Assembly: GCA_028874905.1 (NCBI GenBank)
Contig: JAPPGZ010000086.1
Span: forward strand, 1 to 54,234
Reading direction: 5' to 3'
DNA length: 54,234 nucleotides
Source of the DNA: Gemmatimonadota bacterium
Lineage (GTDB): Bacteria; Gemmatimonadota; Gemmatimonadetes; Longimicrobiales; Gaopeijiaceae
Below are positions 8,643-16,806 of this stretch, piece after piece; within the stretch, counting starts at the first letter, position 1; each line of letters opens with the position of its first letter. The notes beneath the pieces are model-generated. The model worked only from the letters and a program-made list of their open reading frames with translations. It searched no databases and had not been told where the DNA came from. Position numbers and translations under genes: made by a program.

Positions 8643-9595
8643 GAGCGCCTCTCCTTCCATTGAATGATATCGGTTTCGCGGTCGTTGCGTTGGTCGGGGT
8701 CGCCGCCATCGGTTTCCGGCTCGTGGGTAAGTTCGTGGTAGTCCACTTCGCGGGGCTCGACATCCGGGTCCTCGTCATCCGGGTCCTCGTCCAACAGGGG
8801 GTCACGCTCGGGTAGCCTGGCGTGGAGGCCGAGGAACACCGACCTGAGGAACCCCCACAGGGCGTAGCCCACAATCGCCGGGAAAAACCAGTAGTAGGGC
8901 ACCGTGACGGCGAGCACGAAGCAGCTCAGGAGAAGCGTCGTCCTGATGATCCCGCGCCGGGTTCGGAAGTCCAGCGGCGGCATCTTGGCATAGGGGATGT
9001 GGCTGATCATGAGGATCGAGACCAGCACGGTCGTGATCACCATGATCTGCGGCCAGGGTAGCGCGGCGAGGTGCTGCTGGAAGAACGCGGTGGTAGTAAA
9101 CGGGTAGTGCGTTGCGAGGAGTACGCCGGCCGCGGGGCTCGGAAGGCCGTGGAAGTGGCTGCGGGCCTCGCCCCCCTGCTCGACGTTGAAGCGGGCCAGT
9201 CGGATCACGGCGGCCGATACGTATGCGAAGCCGATCACCCAGCTCCAGTCGGCCTGCGGGAAGTAGAGGAAGATGAGGATCAGCGCCGGCGCCACCCCGA
9301 AGGAGATCGCGTCGGTGAGCGAGTCGAGTTCGGCCCCGAAGGCCGAACCCGTGCGCGTGACCCGGGCCACCCGACCGTCGAGGTAGTCCAGGATCCACGC
9401 GATGACGATGCACCACCCCGCCCAGATGAAGTCGCCACGGGAGGCCGCGACCATGGCGTAGAGCCCGAAGAACAGGTTCCCGAGCGTGAAGGCCGAGGGA
9501 AGGATGATGACCCCGCGCCTGAGGTTCGGGCGGGGACGTTCGCGGCGCAGTCGCCGCCAGCGGCCGGGTTTGCGGTTGCGAGACGCCACGGTCAC
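8639..9595 (-). CDS. pssA: CDP-diacylglycerol-serine O-phosphatidyltransferase
   Basis: Makes phosphatidylserine from CDP-diacylglycerol and serine at the inner membrane. The 318-residue protein carries the CDP-alcohol phosphatidyltransferase signature, DGRVAR...G...D...D (DGRVARVTRTGSAFGAELDS then LTD), at about residues 75-97, and six to eight membrane helices. The C-terminal roughly 60 residues are acidic and probably disordered (LLDEDPDDEDPDVEPREVDY). The GTG start overlaps the psd stop by four bases. Product and next enzyme (psd) are encoded adjacently, giving the phosphatidylethanolamine pathway inside the purine operon. Confidence 0.94.
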   Translation of the reverse strand: MTVASRNRKPGRWRRLRRERPRPNLRRGVIILPSAFTLGNLFFGLYAMVAASRGDFIWAGWCIVIAWILDYLDGRVARVTRTGSAFGAELDSLTDAISFGVAPALILIFLYFPQADWSWVIGFAYVSAAVIRLARFNVEQGGEARSHFHGLPSPAAGVLLATHYPFTTTAFFQQHLAALPWPQIMVITTVLVSILMISHIPYAKMPPLDFRTRRGIIRTTLLLSCFVLAVTVPYYWFFPAIVGYALWGFLRSVFLGLHARLPERDPLLDEDPDDEDPDVEPREVDYHELTHEPETDGGDPDQRNDRETDIIQWKERRS

Positions 9596-10257
9596 GCCCC
9601 CGTCCGGTTAATGCGGGCGACCGGAGTCTCGCCGCCCCGCACGCGGTCGCCCGCGCCGACGGTCACCGTCCAGTCCGGAGGCAGAAGCAGGTCCACGCGC
9701 GAACCGAAACGGATCAGGCCGATGCGTTCGCCCCTGGCGACGCTATCGCCCTCGCGTGGATACGTCACGATCCGGCGCGCCACCAGGCCCGCGATCTGCC
9801 GGACGACCACGGGTCCCTCGGCCGTCGCTAGCGCCAGCGACGCCTGCTCGTTCTCGCTGCTGGCTTCATCACGCCAGGCGGGCAGATACCGGCCCGGTCG
9901 GTAGTCGTACGCGTTGATCCGGCCTCCGAGCGGCGCGCGCTGCACATGCACGTTGAAGATGCTCAGGAAGATCGTCACGCGGGTCGCCGTCCCCCCCATG
10001 AACGCCTCGTCCCCGACCTCGCGAACGCTCATGACCGTGCCGTCGGCCGGAGACACCACGACGTCCGGGTCCGGCGGAATGCGGCGCTCGGGATCGCGGA
10101 AGAAGTACATCACGAAGACGGTGAGCACGAGCAGACCTGCGGGCAAGGTCGAGCGGACGCCCCATCCGCCGCTCCGCGCCCAGATGGCTGCGAGCACGGC
10201 CGCGGCCAGGAAGGCGCAGATGAAGGGAAGGCCCTCGCGCGCCACGGGCAGGTTCAT
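9592..10257 (-). CDS. psd: phosphatidylserine decarboxylase (short type)
   Basis: Converts phosphatidylserine to phosphatidylethanolamine. This is the short, about 220-residue form, with two N-terminal membrane helices (residues about 10-50). Motifs: VVSPADGTV, the His-containing FLSIFNVHVQRAP, and the self-cleavage site IRFGSRVD, where the Ser after Gly becomes the pyruvoyl group. It ends with GAGDRVRGGETPVARI. The ATG overlaps the purC stop by four bases. Its place next to pssA is usual; being flanked by purC and purS is less so. Confidence 0.95.
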   Translation of the reverse strand: MNLPVAREGLPFICAFLAAAVLAAIWARSGGWGVRSTLPAGLLVLTVFVMYFFRDPERRIPPDPDVVVSPADGTVMSVREVGDEAFMGGTATRVTIFLSIFNVHVQRAPLGGRINAYDYRPGRYLPAWRDEASSENEQASLALATAEGPVVVRQIAGLVARRIVTYPREGDSVARGERIGLIRFGSRVDLLLPPDWTVTVGAGDRVRGGETPVARINRTGA

Positions 10258-11231
10258 GGCGGGGCCTCCGCGCCATGGGTTGCGCGCGCGTGTTCGCCTG
10301 GGGGCGTGTAGCTCCCGAAGCGCGGCGGCTCGTAGTGGTGGAGCTCCGCGCCGGTGAGCCGCCGGAACACGTCCCGGTAGCGTTCCGAGGTGGCCGCGAC
10401 CACCTCTGCGGGCAGCGGAGGAGGCGGATACTGCTTGTTCCAGCCCTCAAGAGTCTCCAAATAATCGCGTACAGGTTGTTTGTCAAGGGACGGTTGTCCC
10501 CGTCCCGTTGAATAGTGTTCGCGCGGCCAGAAGCGCGACGAATCCGGGGTGAGAACCTCGTCGATGAGGAGGAGCTCGCCCTCGGGCGAAATCCCGAACT
10601 CGAACTTGGTGTCGGCCAGGATGATGCCGGCTTCGGCGGCGGCCGTGCGCCCGCGCTCGTAGATGTCCAGCGACCGCTCCCGCAGGCGGTTGGCGAGCTC
10701 GGCGCCCAGAAGATCCGTCACCTGTCCGAAGGTGATGTTCTCATCGTGGCCCTCCTGGGCCTTTGTCGCGGGAGAAAAGATGGCCGGCACCAGCGCGTCG
10801 CTCTCGACCAGTCCGGGCGCGAGGGGCTCGCCGGCCAGCGTCCCGGTCTGACGATACTCCTTCCACGCGGAGCCCGACAGGTAGCCCCGCACCACGCACT
10901 CTACGGGCAGCGGCCGTGTCCGCCGGACCAGCGTCGCGCGGCCTTCCCACGCGCCGGGGCAGTCGGCCAGCTGCGGGACCAGGCGGCGGATCTCCGCTGG
11001 GCGTACCGAAACGATATGGTTGGGGATGTCGGCGAGGTGCGCGTGCAGCCACCACGCGGTGATCTGCGTCAGCACGCGGCCCTTGTCCGGCACCGGTTCG
11101 TTCATCACCACGTCGAAGGCGCTGACGCGGTCGCTCGCGACGAGGAGCAGGAGTTCGTCCCGCACCGCATACACATCGCGGACCTTGCCGCGGAAGAGGA
11201 GGGGAAGGGGGAGGGTCGTGGCGGCCGTCAC
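10254..11231 (-). CDS. purC: phosphoribosylaminoimidazole-succinocarboxamide synthase (SAICAR synthetase)
   Basis: Condenses CAIR with aspartate using ATP. The 325-residue product has FRGKVRDVYAVRDELLLLVA, SDRVSAFDVVM, the signature LPVECVVRGYLSGSAWKEY and ILADTKFEFGISPEGELLL, then VLTPDSSRFWP. The GTG at 11231 is chosen because it overlaps the purB stop (GTGA) and gives a normal N terminus. The open frame continuing to 12155 is the shadow of purB. It is coupled to purB upstream and psd downstream. Confidence 0.96.
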   Translation of the reverse strand: MTAATTLPLPLLFRGKVRDVYAVRDELLLLVASDRVSAFDVVMNEPVPDKGRVLTQITAWWLHAHLADIPNHIVSVRPAEIRRLVPQLADCPGAWEGRATLVRRTRPLPVECVVRGYLSGSAWKEYRQTGTLAGEPLAPGLVESDALVPAIFSPATKAQEGHDENITFGQVTDLLGAELANRLRERSLDIYERGRTAAAEAGIILADTKFEFGISPEGELLLIDEVLTPDSSRFWPREHYSTGRGQPSLDKQPVRDYLETLEGWNKQYPPPPLPAEVVAATSERYRDVFRRLTGAELHHYEPPRFGSYTPPGEHARATHGAEAPP

Positions 11232-12673
11232 ACCCTCACCTCGCCACGGGTTCGCACCTCGGAATGCTCCTCGAGCACGGGCGCCACATGCGTCGCCAGG
11301 AACGCGTCCACCTGCACGGGCGCGCGGCCGACCAGCTTCTCGGGTCGCGCCAGCTCCTCCAGCTCCTCGGCGCTCACGCCAAGCGACTCGTCGGCGGCGA
11401 TGCGCGCGAACAGGTCGCCGTCCTCGCCCTCGGTCAGGCGGCGGGCCGCGGCGAGCGTATGGCGGCGGATACGCTCGTGGGTGTCCTGCCTGTCGCCGCC
11501 CCCGGCGGCGGTTCCCATGAGCACCGACTCCATGGCCATGAACGGCAAGTGCACCGCGAGATTGGCCGCCACAACCCCCGCGTTCACGCGCAGCCCCGAG
11601 GCGACGTTCTCCGCGAGCACGAGGATGGCGTCGGTGGCCATGTACGCGTCCGGAATCGCGAGCCGCTTGTTGGCGGAGTCGTCCAGCGTCCGTTCCAGCC
11701 ATTGCGTCGCCGCCGTGTGCGCGGGATCCGCGGCCAGCGCGATCACGTGCCGTGCAACCGCGCAGATCCGTTCGCTGCGCATGGGGTTGCGCTTGTAGGG
11801 CATCGCCGACGAGCCGACCTGGTCCTGCTCGAAGGGCTCCTCCAGCTCTCGAAGGTGCGAAAGGAGCCGGATGTCGTGCGCCATCCTGGAGGCCGAGGCC
11901 GCCACGCCCGCAAGGGTCGCGAGGAACGCCTGGTCCACCTTGCGCGGATAGGTCTGGCCGGTGACGGGGTAGCACTCGTCGAAGCCCAGCCGGTGGCACA
12001 CGTCCTGCTCCAGCGCGTCCACGCGGGCGTGGTCGCCGCCGAGAAGCTGCAGGAACGACGCCTGCGTGCCGGTCGTGCCGCGCACGCCCCGCAGTTTCAG
12101 GTTCGCCAGCCGGTGCTCGATCTCCTCGAGGTCGAGAAGCAGGTCCTGGATCCACAGCGTGGCGCGCTTCCCGACGGTGGTGGGCTGGGCCGGCTGGAAG
12201 TGGGTGTAGGCCAGCGTCGGGAGGGCCCGGTACTCCGCGGCAAACCCCGCCAGCCCGCGAATCGTGGCGACGACGCGGTCGCGGACGATCGTCATGGCCT
12301 CACGATGCTGGATCAGGTCCGTGTTGTCGCCGACGAAGGCGCTGGTGGCGCCGAGGTGCAGAATCCCGCGGGCAGCTGGCGCCGCGTCGCCGAAGAGGTG
12401 GATGTGCGCCATCACATCGTGCCGGAACCGGCGCTCGTAGCGGGCGGCGGCGTCCAGGTCGATGTCGTCCAGGGCGGCGCGCATTTCGTCGATCGCGCGC
12501 TCCGGGACGCCCAGACCGGCGTCGCGCTGCGCCTCGGCAAGCGCAAGCCACAGCCGCCGCCAGGTGCCGAAGCGGAAGGCCGGGGCAAAGATGCGCTCCA
12601 TCTCGCTGGACACGTACCGCGCGGACAGCGGGTGGGTGTAGCGGTCGGAGGCAGGGTTGGACACTTGGGTCAT
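11228..12673 (-). CDS. purB: adenylosuccinate lyase
   Basis: Acts twice in purine synthesis, cleaving SAICAR and adenylosuccinate with fumarate release. It is a 481-residue fumarase/aspartase-superfamily protein with HDVMAHIHLFGD, ILHLGATSAFVGDNTDL, TLAYTHFQPAQPTTVGKR and the family signature GSSAMPYKRNPMRSE. The flexible signature loop carries the catalytic Ser. It starts 10 bp after the htrA stop and overlaps purC by four bases. Confidence 0.96.
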   Translation of the reverse strand: MTQVSNPASDRYTHPLSARYVSSEMERIFAPAFRFGTWRRLWLALAEAQRDAGLGVPERAIDEMRAALDDIDLDAAARYERRFRHDVMAHIHLFGDAAPAARGILHLGATSAFVGDNTDLIQHREAMTIVRDRVVATIRGLAGFAAEYRALPTLAYTHFQPAQPTTVGKRATLWIQDLLLDLEEIEHRLANLKLRGVRGTTGTQASFLQLLGGDHARVDALEQDVCHRLGFDECYPVTGQTYPRKVDQAFLATLAGVAASASRMAHDIRLLSHLRELEEPFEQDQVGSSAMPYKRNPMRSERICAVARHVIALAADPAHTAATQWLERTLDDSANKRLAIPDAYMATDAILVLAENVASGLRVNAGVVAANLAVHLPFMAMESVLMGTAAGGGDRQDTHERIRRHTLAAARRLTEGEDGDLFARIAADESLGVSAEELEELARPEKLVGRAPVQVDAFLATHVAPVLEEHSEVRTRGEVRV

Positions 12674-12683
12674 CGCACGGGGG

Positions 12684-14141
12684 TCATCGCCATTCGAGCA
12701 GCCCGGTCCTCACCATGCGGCCGCTACGTTCGAAGAGGAGGACGAAGGAGCGTCCGCTGCGCTGGGTGCGGCGCAGCTCGTCGGCGGCTTCACGGGCCGT
12801 GCGAAGCCGCCTGTTGTTCACGGCGAGCAGCACATCCCCTGCCGCCAGTCCGATGCGGCGCGCGAGCGCGTCCGAGATCTCCACCACGAGCGCGCCTTCG
12901 GCGGAGGCGAGACGCCGCTCGGCCTGGATGCCGGGCGTCACGGTCACGACCTCCAGGTCGCGCAGCAGTTCCACGCGGTCGGCCGCGGCGGACGGCAGCG
13001 GCGCGGCCTGGAGCTGCACGGCCCCCATCCCTTCCAGCGCGAGCTCGATCCGGTCGCCGGCTCGGAGGTCGAGCAGCACGGCCGTGTAGTCGAGCGGGGT
13101 CGCCATGCGGCTCGATCCGGCGCGGAGCAGCCGCGACCCCTCGCGGATCCCCGCGGCCGCGGCCGGAGAGCCGGGTGTCACCCGTGCGACGCGCACGCCC
13201 CGCGAGCGACCGAAGCCGTCGGCCTCAACCGCGTCCACGCCCAGACCGAGCCACGCGCGCTGCACCTCTCCGTGTTCGACCAGGTCGCGGGCCACCTTGA
13301 GCGCGCGGTCGATCGGAATGGCGAACCCAAGTCCCTCGCTTCCCCCCGAGCGCGACAGGATCGACGTGTTCATGCCGATCACCTCGCCCACGGCGTTCAC
13401 CAGCGGCCCGCCCGAGTTGCCCGGGTTGATCGATGCATCGGTCTGGATCATGCCGAGGTAGAATCCGTCGTCTTCCTCGCCGGGAATGATGTGGCGCCCG
13501 AGCGCGCTTACCACGCCCGCCGTCACCGAGGGCTCCGGGTTGGAGATCAGTCCCCCGAACGGGTTGCCGATCGCGACGGTCCACTCCCCGATCAGCAGGT
13601 CCGACGCGGTGCCGAGCGGCGCGACGGGCAGCCCCGCGGCGCCGTCGAGCGTGAGCACCGCCACGTCGGTCGCCGGATCGGAACCTGCGAGGGCGGCGTC
13701 GAAGTCGCGCCCGTCGGGCAGCGTGACCAGGATCTCGGTCGCGCCGGCAATCACGTGGTGGTTGGTCAGAACCGTACCGCGCCCGTCCACGACGAACCCG
13801 GACCCGAGGCCCCGGCTCTCCCGGAAGGGGAGGAAGTAGTCGTCGAAGAAGCTGCGGCGGCGCACCTGCTGTCGCCTCCGCACGGACACGGCGACCACCG
13901 ACGGCGCCACGGTCCGCGCCGCGCGCACGATTGCGGTAGCGCGCGAATCGGAGAGGGACTGGCCGGGGGACGCCGCGGTGGACGCCGGAATCGAGGCCGA
14001 GGCCGAGACCGGTTCGGGGATGACGGCGTCCGGAGACGACGGCTCGCATGCCGCCAAGAGCGTGACCAGCGCCGTTGGCGCCAGCCAGCATGTCAACTTT
14101 GGTTTACCAATTGGCAACTTTCGTTTACACTGGGGCGTCAC
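12684..14141 (-). CDS. htrA: HtrA/DegP-like serine protease lipoprotein, from a proposed internal GTG start
   Basis: If translation begins at the in-frame GTG at 14141 the product is a 485-residue envelope protease with a good lipoprotein signal (Lys/Arg-rich start, hydrophobic core, LLAAC lipobox). The trypsin-like triad is visible: NHHVIAG (His), SDPATDVAVLTL (Asp) and NPGNSGGPLVN (Ser). Two PDZ domains follow, GVRVARVTPGSPAAAAGIRE and EGALVVEISDALARRIGLAA. Such proteases degrade or refold misfolded envelope proteins. No convincing Shine-Dalgarno precedes the GTG. TTG codons at 14117 and 14096 are alternatives. A tandem operator-like motif (14091-14129) lies 12 bp inside this start, which would suit an htrA-specific promoter within truA. 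Confidence 0.6.
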   Translation of the reverse strand: MTPQCKRKLPIGKPKLTCWLAPTALVTLLAACEPSSPDAVIPEPVSASASIPASTAASPGQSLSDSRATAIVRAARTVAPSVVAVSVRRRQQVRRRSFFDDYFLPFRESRGLGSGFVVDGRGTVLTNHHVIAGATEILVTLPDGRDFDAALAGSDPATDVAVLTLDGAAGLPVAPLGTASDLLIGEWTVAIGNPFGGLISNPEPSVTAGVVSALGRHIIPGEEDDGFYLGMIQTDASINPGNSGGPLVNAVGEVIGMNTSILSRSGGSEGLGFAIPIDRALKVARDLVEHGEVQRAWLGLGVDAVEADGFGRSRGVRVARVTPGSPAAAAGIREGSRLLRAGSSRMATPLDYTAVLLDLRAGDRIELALEGMGAVQLQAAPLPSAAADRVELLRDLEVVTVTPGIQAERRLASAEGALVVEISDALARRIGLAAGDVLLAVNNRRLRTAREAADELRRTQRSGRSFVLLFERSGRMVRTGLLEWR

Positions 14142-14906
14142 GGTACCGGTGTCCGCATAGTCCACCCGGGTCAGACAGAGCCCCTGGGGCGGTGCGGGCG
14201 GGGATGTCGTCAGATCGGTCTCTCCGCTGAGCAGAAGGGCCATCTCCTCCTCTGAGCGCCTGTGCCGCGCGATGTCCACCATCGTCCCTACCAAATATCG
14301 CACCATCCGGTGCAAAAAGCGGTTTGCGGTGATCTCGAAGACCGCGCCGAGATCCTTCCAGGGACGCCACCGGGCCCGCGTGACATGGCAGGTGTGCCCC
14401 CGTTGCGGCTGCCCCGACTTGGCGAAGGCGCCGAAGTCGTGCACGCCGACGAGCACTTGCGCGGTACGCCCTGCGGCGTCCAGGTCGAATGGAGCGCCGT
14501 GGGGCCAGCACCCACGGCGATGAAAGGGGGATGCGGTTCGCGCGGCGGTCCCGACCCTGTATTCGTAGCTGCGCGAGGTCGCCCCGAACCGCGGATGAAA
14601 GTCGGCCGGGACGGGCTCTGCGCACTCGATCCAAAGCGAATCCGGGAGCAGCGCGTTGAGGGACCTGGCAAGAGCCGCGGCCTCCCAGCGCGAGGGCATG
14701 GTCACGGCCGCCACCTGGCCCTTGGCGTGAACGCCGGTATCCGTGCGGCCCGCTCCGATGACCGGGCGCCGGCTTCCCGTGAGTTGCTCCGCGGCCGCCT
14801 CGAGCGCGCCCTGGACAGTGGGCTGGCCGGGCTGCAGCTGCCACCCGTGGAAGGCGGAGCCGTCGTAGTGGAGGGTCAGCTTGAAGCGGGTCTCGGGATC
14901 GCTCAT
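12684..14906 (-). CDS. truA: tRNA pseudouridine synthase TruA fused in frame to an HtrA/DegP-like lipoprotein protease
   Basis: One uninterrupted 740-codon frame encodes two proteins usually found apart. Residues 1 to about 252 are TruA (tRNA pseudouridine 38-40 synthase): LHYDGSAFHGWQLQPGQPTV, GAGRTDTGVHAKGQV with the catalytic Asp, FDLDAAG, and NRFLHRMVRYLVGTMVDI. TruA normally ends right after the segment GLCLTRVDYAD, but no stop follows. Residues 256-287 form a lipoprotein-type signal (basic KRK...KPK, hydrophobic LAPTALVTLLAA, Cys287), then an HtrA protease with two PDZ domains. A cytoplasmic tRNA enzyme joined to an exported protease is topologically odd, so an internal start (GTG at 14141, listed separately) is likely. 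It heads the purine operon. Confidence 0.8.
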   Translation of the reverse strand: MSDPETRFKLTLHYDGSAFHGWQLQPGQPTVQGALEAAAEQLTGSRRPVIGAGRTDTGVHAKGQVAAVTMPSRWEAAALARSLNALLPDSLWIECAEPVPADFHPRFGATSRSYEYRVGTAARTASPFHRRGCWPHGAPFDLDAAGRTAQVLVGVHDFGAFAKSGQPQRGHTCHVTRARWRPWKDLGAVFEITANRFLHRMVRYLVGTMVDIARHRRSEEEMALLLSGETDLTTSPPAPPQGLCLTRVDYADTGTVTPQCKRKLPIGKPKLTCWLAPTALVTLLAACEPSSPDAVIPEPVSASASIPASTAASPGQSLSDSRATAIVRAARTVAPSVVAVSVRRRQQVRRRSFFDDYFLPFRESRGLGSGFVVDGRGTVLTNHHVIAGATEILVTLPDGRDFDAALAGSDPATDVAVLTLDGAAGLPVAPLGTASDLLIGEWTVAIGNPFGGLISNPEPSVTAGVVSALGRHIIPGEEDDGFYLGMIQTDASINPGNSGGPLVNAVGEVIGMNTSILSRSGGSEGLGFAIPIDRALKVARDLVEHGEVQRAWLGLGVDAVEADGFGRSRGVRVARVTPGSPAAAAGIREGSRLLRAGSSRMATPLDYTAVLLDLRAGDRIELALEGMGAVQLQAAPLPSAAADRVELLRDLEVVTVTPGIQAERRLASAEGALVVEISDALARRIGLAAGDVLLAVNNRRLRTAREAADELRRTQRSGRSFVLLFERSGRMVRTGLLEWR
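14091..14129 (-). promoter_or_regulatory. tandem pair of 18-bp operator-like motifs at the truA/htrA junction
   Basis: Read on the minus strand the two copies are TGTAAACGAAAGTTGCCA (14129-14112) and GGTAAACCAAAGTTGACA (14108-14091), 21 bp apart start to start, about two helical turns. They fit the consensus TGTAAACCAAAGTTTACA at 15 and 16 of 18 positions. The same motif pair recurs at 40607-40657. The consensus reads as a dyad (TGTAAAC-N4-GTTTACA) or as 10-bp-spaced direct repeats (GTAAAC-N4-GTTTAC), as used by OmpR-family regulators. Here the motifs lie inside the coding frame, in the linker between TruA and the protease. Confidence 0.5.
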
Positions 14907-15052
14907 GTCCGGCGGCGTCTGACCAGGTTGCTCAACCCGGCGGGGGATGGTGCGAAAGCTATCCGGGGGCCGTGTACAGTCAACCGTGGGGTTGGGCGGG
15001 GGGTGCGGCCCCGGGTCTCCGCAACCATCTCGCGCGACGCTAGCTTTTGTAC

Positions 15053-16099
15053 ATGGCAGTGACCGACGTGACTTTCAGCCTCGTTCCCCTCCTTGCCAAG
15101 GCGGTTCGCGGGCAGGACCTCTCCGCCGCCGAGGCCCGGGGCGCCTTCGGCCACATCGTCTCCGGCGACGCCTCGCAGGTTACCACCGGGGGGCTGCTGG
15201 CCGCGCTTCAGACGAAGGGGCTGGCGCCAACCGAGGTCGCGGGCGGGGTCGAGGCGCTCAGGGCCGCGATGATTCCGGTGGCTGCTCCCGACCCGGGCGA
15301 TCTCGTGGACACCTGCGGCACCGGCGGGGGTGGGACCTCGACCTTCAACATCTCGACCGCGGCGGCGCTCGTCGCGGCGGCCGGCGGGGTGCGCGTGGCG
15401 AAGCACGGCAACCGTTCGTTCACCTCCAGGTGCGGGAGCGCCGATGTGCTCGAAGCGCTGGGGGTCGAGGTCGAACTCTCCCCGGAGGGCATGGCCGCGG
15501 TGCTGGCGGAGGCGGGGATCGTCTTCATGTTCGCGCCGTTGCTGCACCCGGCGATGCGCCACGTCGGACCCGTGCGCCAGGCGTTGGGGATCACCACGAT
15601 CATGAACCTGCTGGGCCCGCTGGCGAATCCGGCGGGAGCGCGGCGGCAGGTCGTGGGCGTGGCCGATCCGGACTACGTGGACCTCGTCGTGCGGGGACTG
15701 GCCGAACTGGGACACGAACGCGCGCTCGTGGTGCACGGCGCTCCCGGGATGGACGAGATCAGCCCGTGCGGGGCGACGCGCGTGGCGGAGCTCAGAAGCG
15801 GCGTGGTTTCTTCGTACGAGATCACGCCCGCGGAGTTGGGGGTGGAGGCGGTGGATCCGGCGGACCTGGCCGGCGGGGAGCCGGCCGAGAACGCAGCTGT
15901 CGTGCGCGCGGTGGTCACGGGCGAAGATCGGGGTGCGGGCCGGTCGGCGGTCCTCGTGAATGCTGCGGCGGCGTTCCTTGTGGCGGGCAGGGTGGACTCG
16001 CTCGCCGAAGGGGTTGGCGCGGGCGCCCGGGCGATCGACTCCGGCGCGGCGGCGGCGGTGCTCGACGGCCTGGTGCGGGCGAGTCGGGCGGCGCGCTGA
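15053..16099 (+). CDS. trpD: anthranilate phosphoribosyltransferase
   Basis: Second step of tryptophan synthesis, anthranilate + PRPP to phosphoribosylanthranilate. The 348-residue product has DLVDTCGTGGGGTSTFNIST (PRPP-binding glycine loop), VAKHGNRSFTSRCGSADVLE and MNLLGPLANPAGARRQVVGV, all standard. The ATG at 15053 is preferred over a TTG at 15047 that would add MY. It is divergent from truA with a 146-bp gap. A convergent lexA separates it from trpC, so it is probably transcribed apart from trpCFBA. Confidence 0.95.
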   Translation: MAVTDVTFSLVPLLAKAVRGQDLSAAEARGAFGHIVSGDASQVTTGGLLAALQTKGLAPTEVAGGVEALRAAMIPVAAPDPGDLVDTCGTGGGGTSTFNISTAAALVAAAGGVRVAKHGNRSFTSRCGSADVLEALGVEVELSPEGMAAVLAEAGIVFMFAPLLHPAMRHVGPVRQALGITTIMNLLGPLANPAGARRQVVGVADPDYVDLVVRGLAELGHERALVVHGAPGMDEISPCGATRVAELRSGVVSSYEITPAELGVEAVDPADLAGGEPAENAAVVRAVVTGEDRGAGRSAVLVNAAAAFLVAGRVDSLAEGVGAGARAIDSGAAAAVLDGLVRASRAAR

Positions 16100-16135
16100 G
16101 CCCGGAGATCGCAGGCGCCCGGCAACTGGCGCCAC

Positions 16136-16151
16136 CGGGCCGGCGGGCCCG
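16136..16151. terminator. GC-rich hairpin between convergent trpD and lexA
   Basis: CGGGCC-GGCG-GGCCCG is a perfect 6-bp stem with a 4-base loop in the 54-bp gap between the converging trpD and lexA stops. There is no T-run, so it would be a weak or factor-assisted bidirectional terminator. Confidence 0.4.
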
Positions 16152-16153
16152 CC

Positions 16154-16756
16154 TCAGTAGTTTCTGATCAGCCCCACCACGACGCCCTGAACACGCACGT
16201 TGGCGGCGGGCTCGATCAACGGGGGAACGTTGTCGTTGGCGGGCTGCAGGCGGATCTTGTTTCCCGGCTCGCGGTAGAGCTTCTTGACCGTCGCGGCCTC
16301 GTCCCCCACCAGCGCGATCACCATCTCGCCGTCCTCGGCGGTCTGCCGCGCGTTGACGATGATGTGGTCCCCGTCACGAATATGTTCGTCGATCATGGAC
16401 TGGCCCGACACGCGCAGCACATAGTGCTCGAATCCCCTGCGAATCATGTCACCGGGGACCGAGAAGCTCTCGGTGTCCTCGACGGCCTCGATCGGCATCC
16501 CGGCGGCCACCGTGCCCAGCAGCGGCAGCGGAACCGTGGGCTCCTCCTCCGGAGGGAACTCCACCGATCGGCTCTCGCGGTAGGACCGGCGAATGTACCC
16601 CTTGCGCTGCAGGTTGCTCAGGTGTTCGTGGACGGTTGCCAGAGATGTGTAGCCGAAGGCCGCCCGGATCTCGTCGAAGCTGGGCGCGTAGCCGTGTTCT
16701 CCGATGAATTCCTTGAGGAAATCCAGGATCTGCTTCTGGCGTTTCGTCAGAGGCAT
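16154..16756 (-). CDS. lexA: LexA repressor
   Basis: SOS-response repressor and self-cleaving peptidase, 200 residues from the ATG at 16756 (MPLTKRQKQILDFLKEF is the normal N terminus; in-frame codons further upstream to 16864 are rejected). The winged HTH is APSFDEIRAAFGYTSLATVH. The cleavage site is the Ala-Gly in GTVAAGMPI, and the catalytic dyad is Ser in RVSGQSMIDEHI and Lys in AATVKKLYRE. RecA-nucleoprotein-stimulated cleavage would derepress targets. It lies between trpD and trpC on the opposite strand and shares its upstream region with trpC. Confidence 0.96.
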   Translation of the reverse strand: MPLTKRQKQILDFLKEFIGEHGYAPSFDEIRAAFGYTSLATVHEHLSNLQRKGYIRRSYRESRSVEFPPEEEPTVPLPLLGTVAAGMPIEAVEDTESFSVPGDMIRRGFEHYVLRVSGQSMIDEHIRDGDHIIVNARQTAEDGEMVIALVGDEAATVKKLYREPGNKIRLQPANDNVPPLIEPAANVRVQGVVVGLIRNY

Positions 16757-16806
16757 CGCTCTTTCCTTATCTTGGGAGGCCGATCTCCCCGCGGGGATGG
16801 GAATCG

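Noticed and set aside
11264..13300. Long plus-strand open frame of 678 codons
   Set aside because: It is antisense to purB and htrA, which have unmistakable motifs; the product is Arg/Gly/Ala-rich with no domain. It is the usual high-GC shadow frame. Similar frames at 2676-3869, 6395-7834 and 12657-14255 were dropped for the same reason.
14907..15052. Purine riboswitch or trp leader/T-box in the truA-trpD intergenic region
   Set aside because: No conserved riboswitch core, Trp-rich leader peptide or attenuator-like T-run could be seen.
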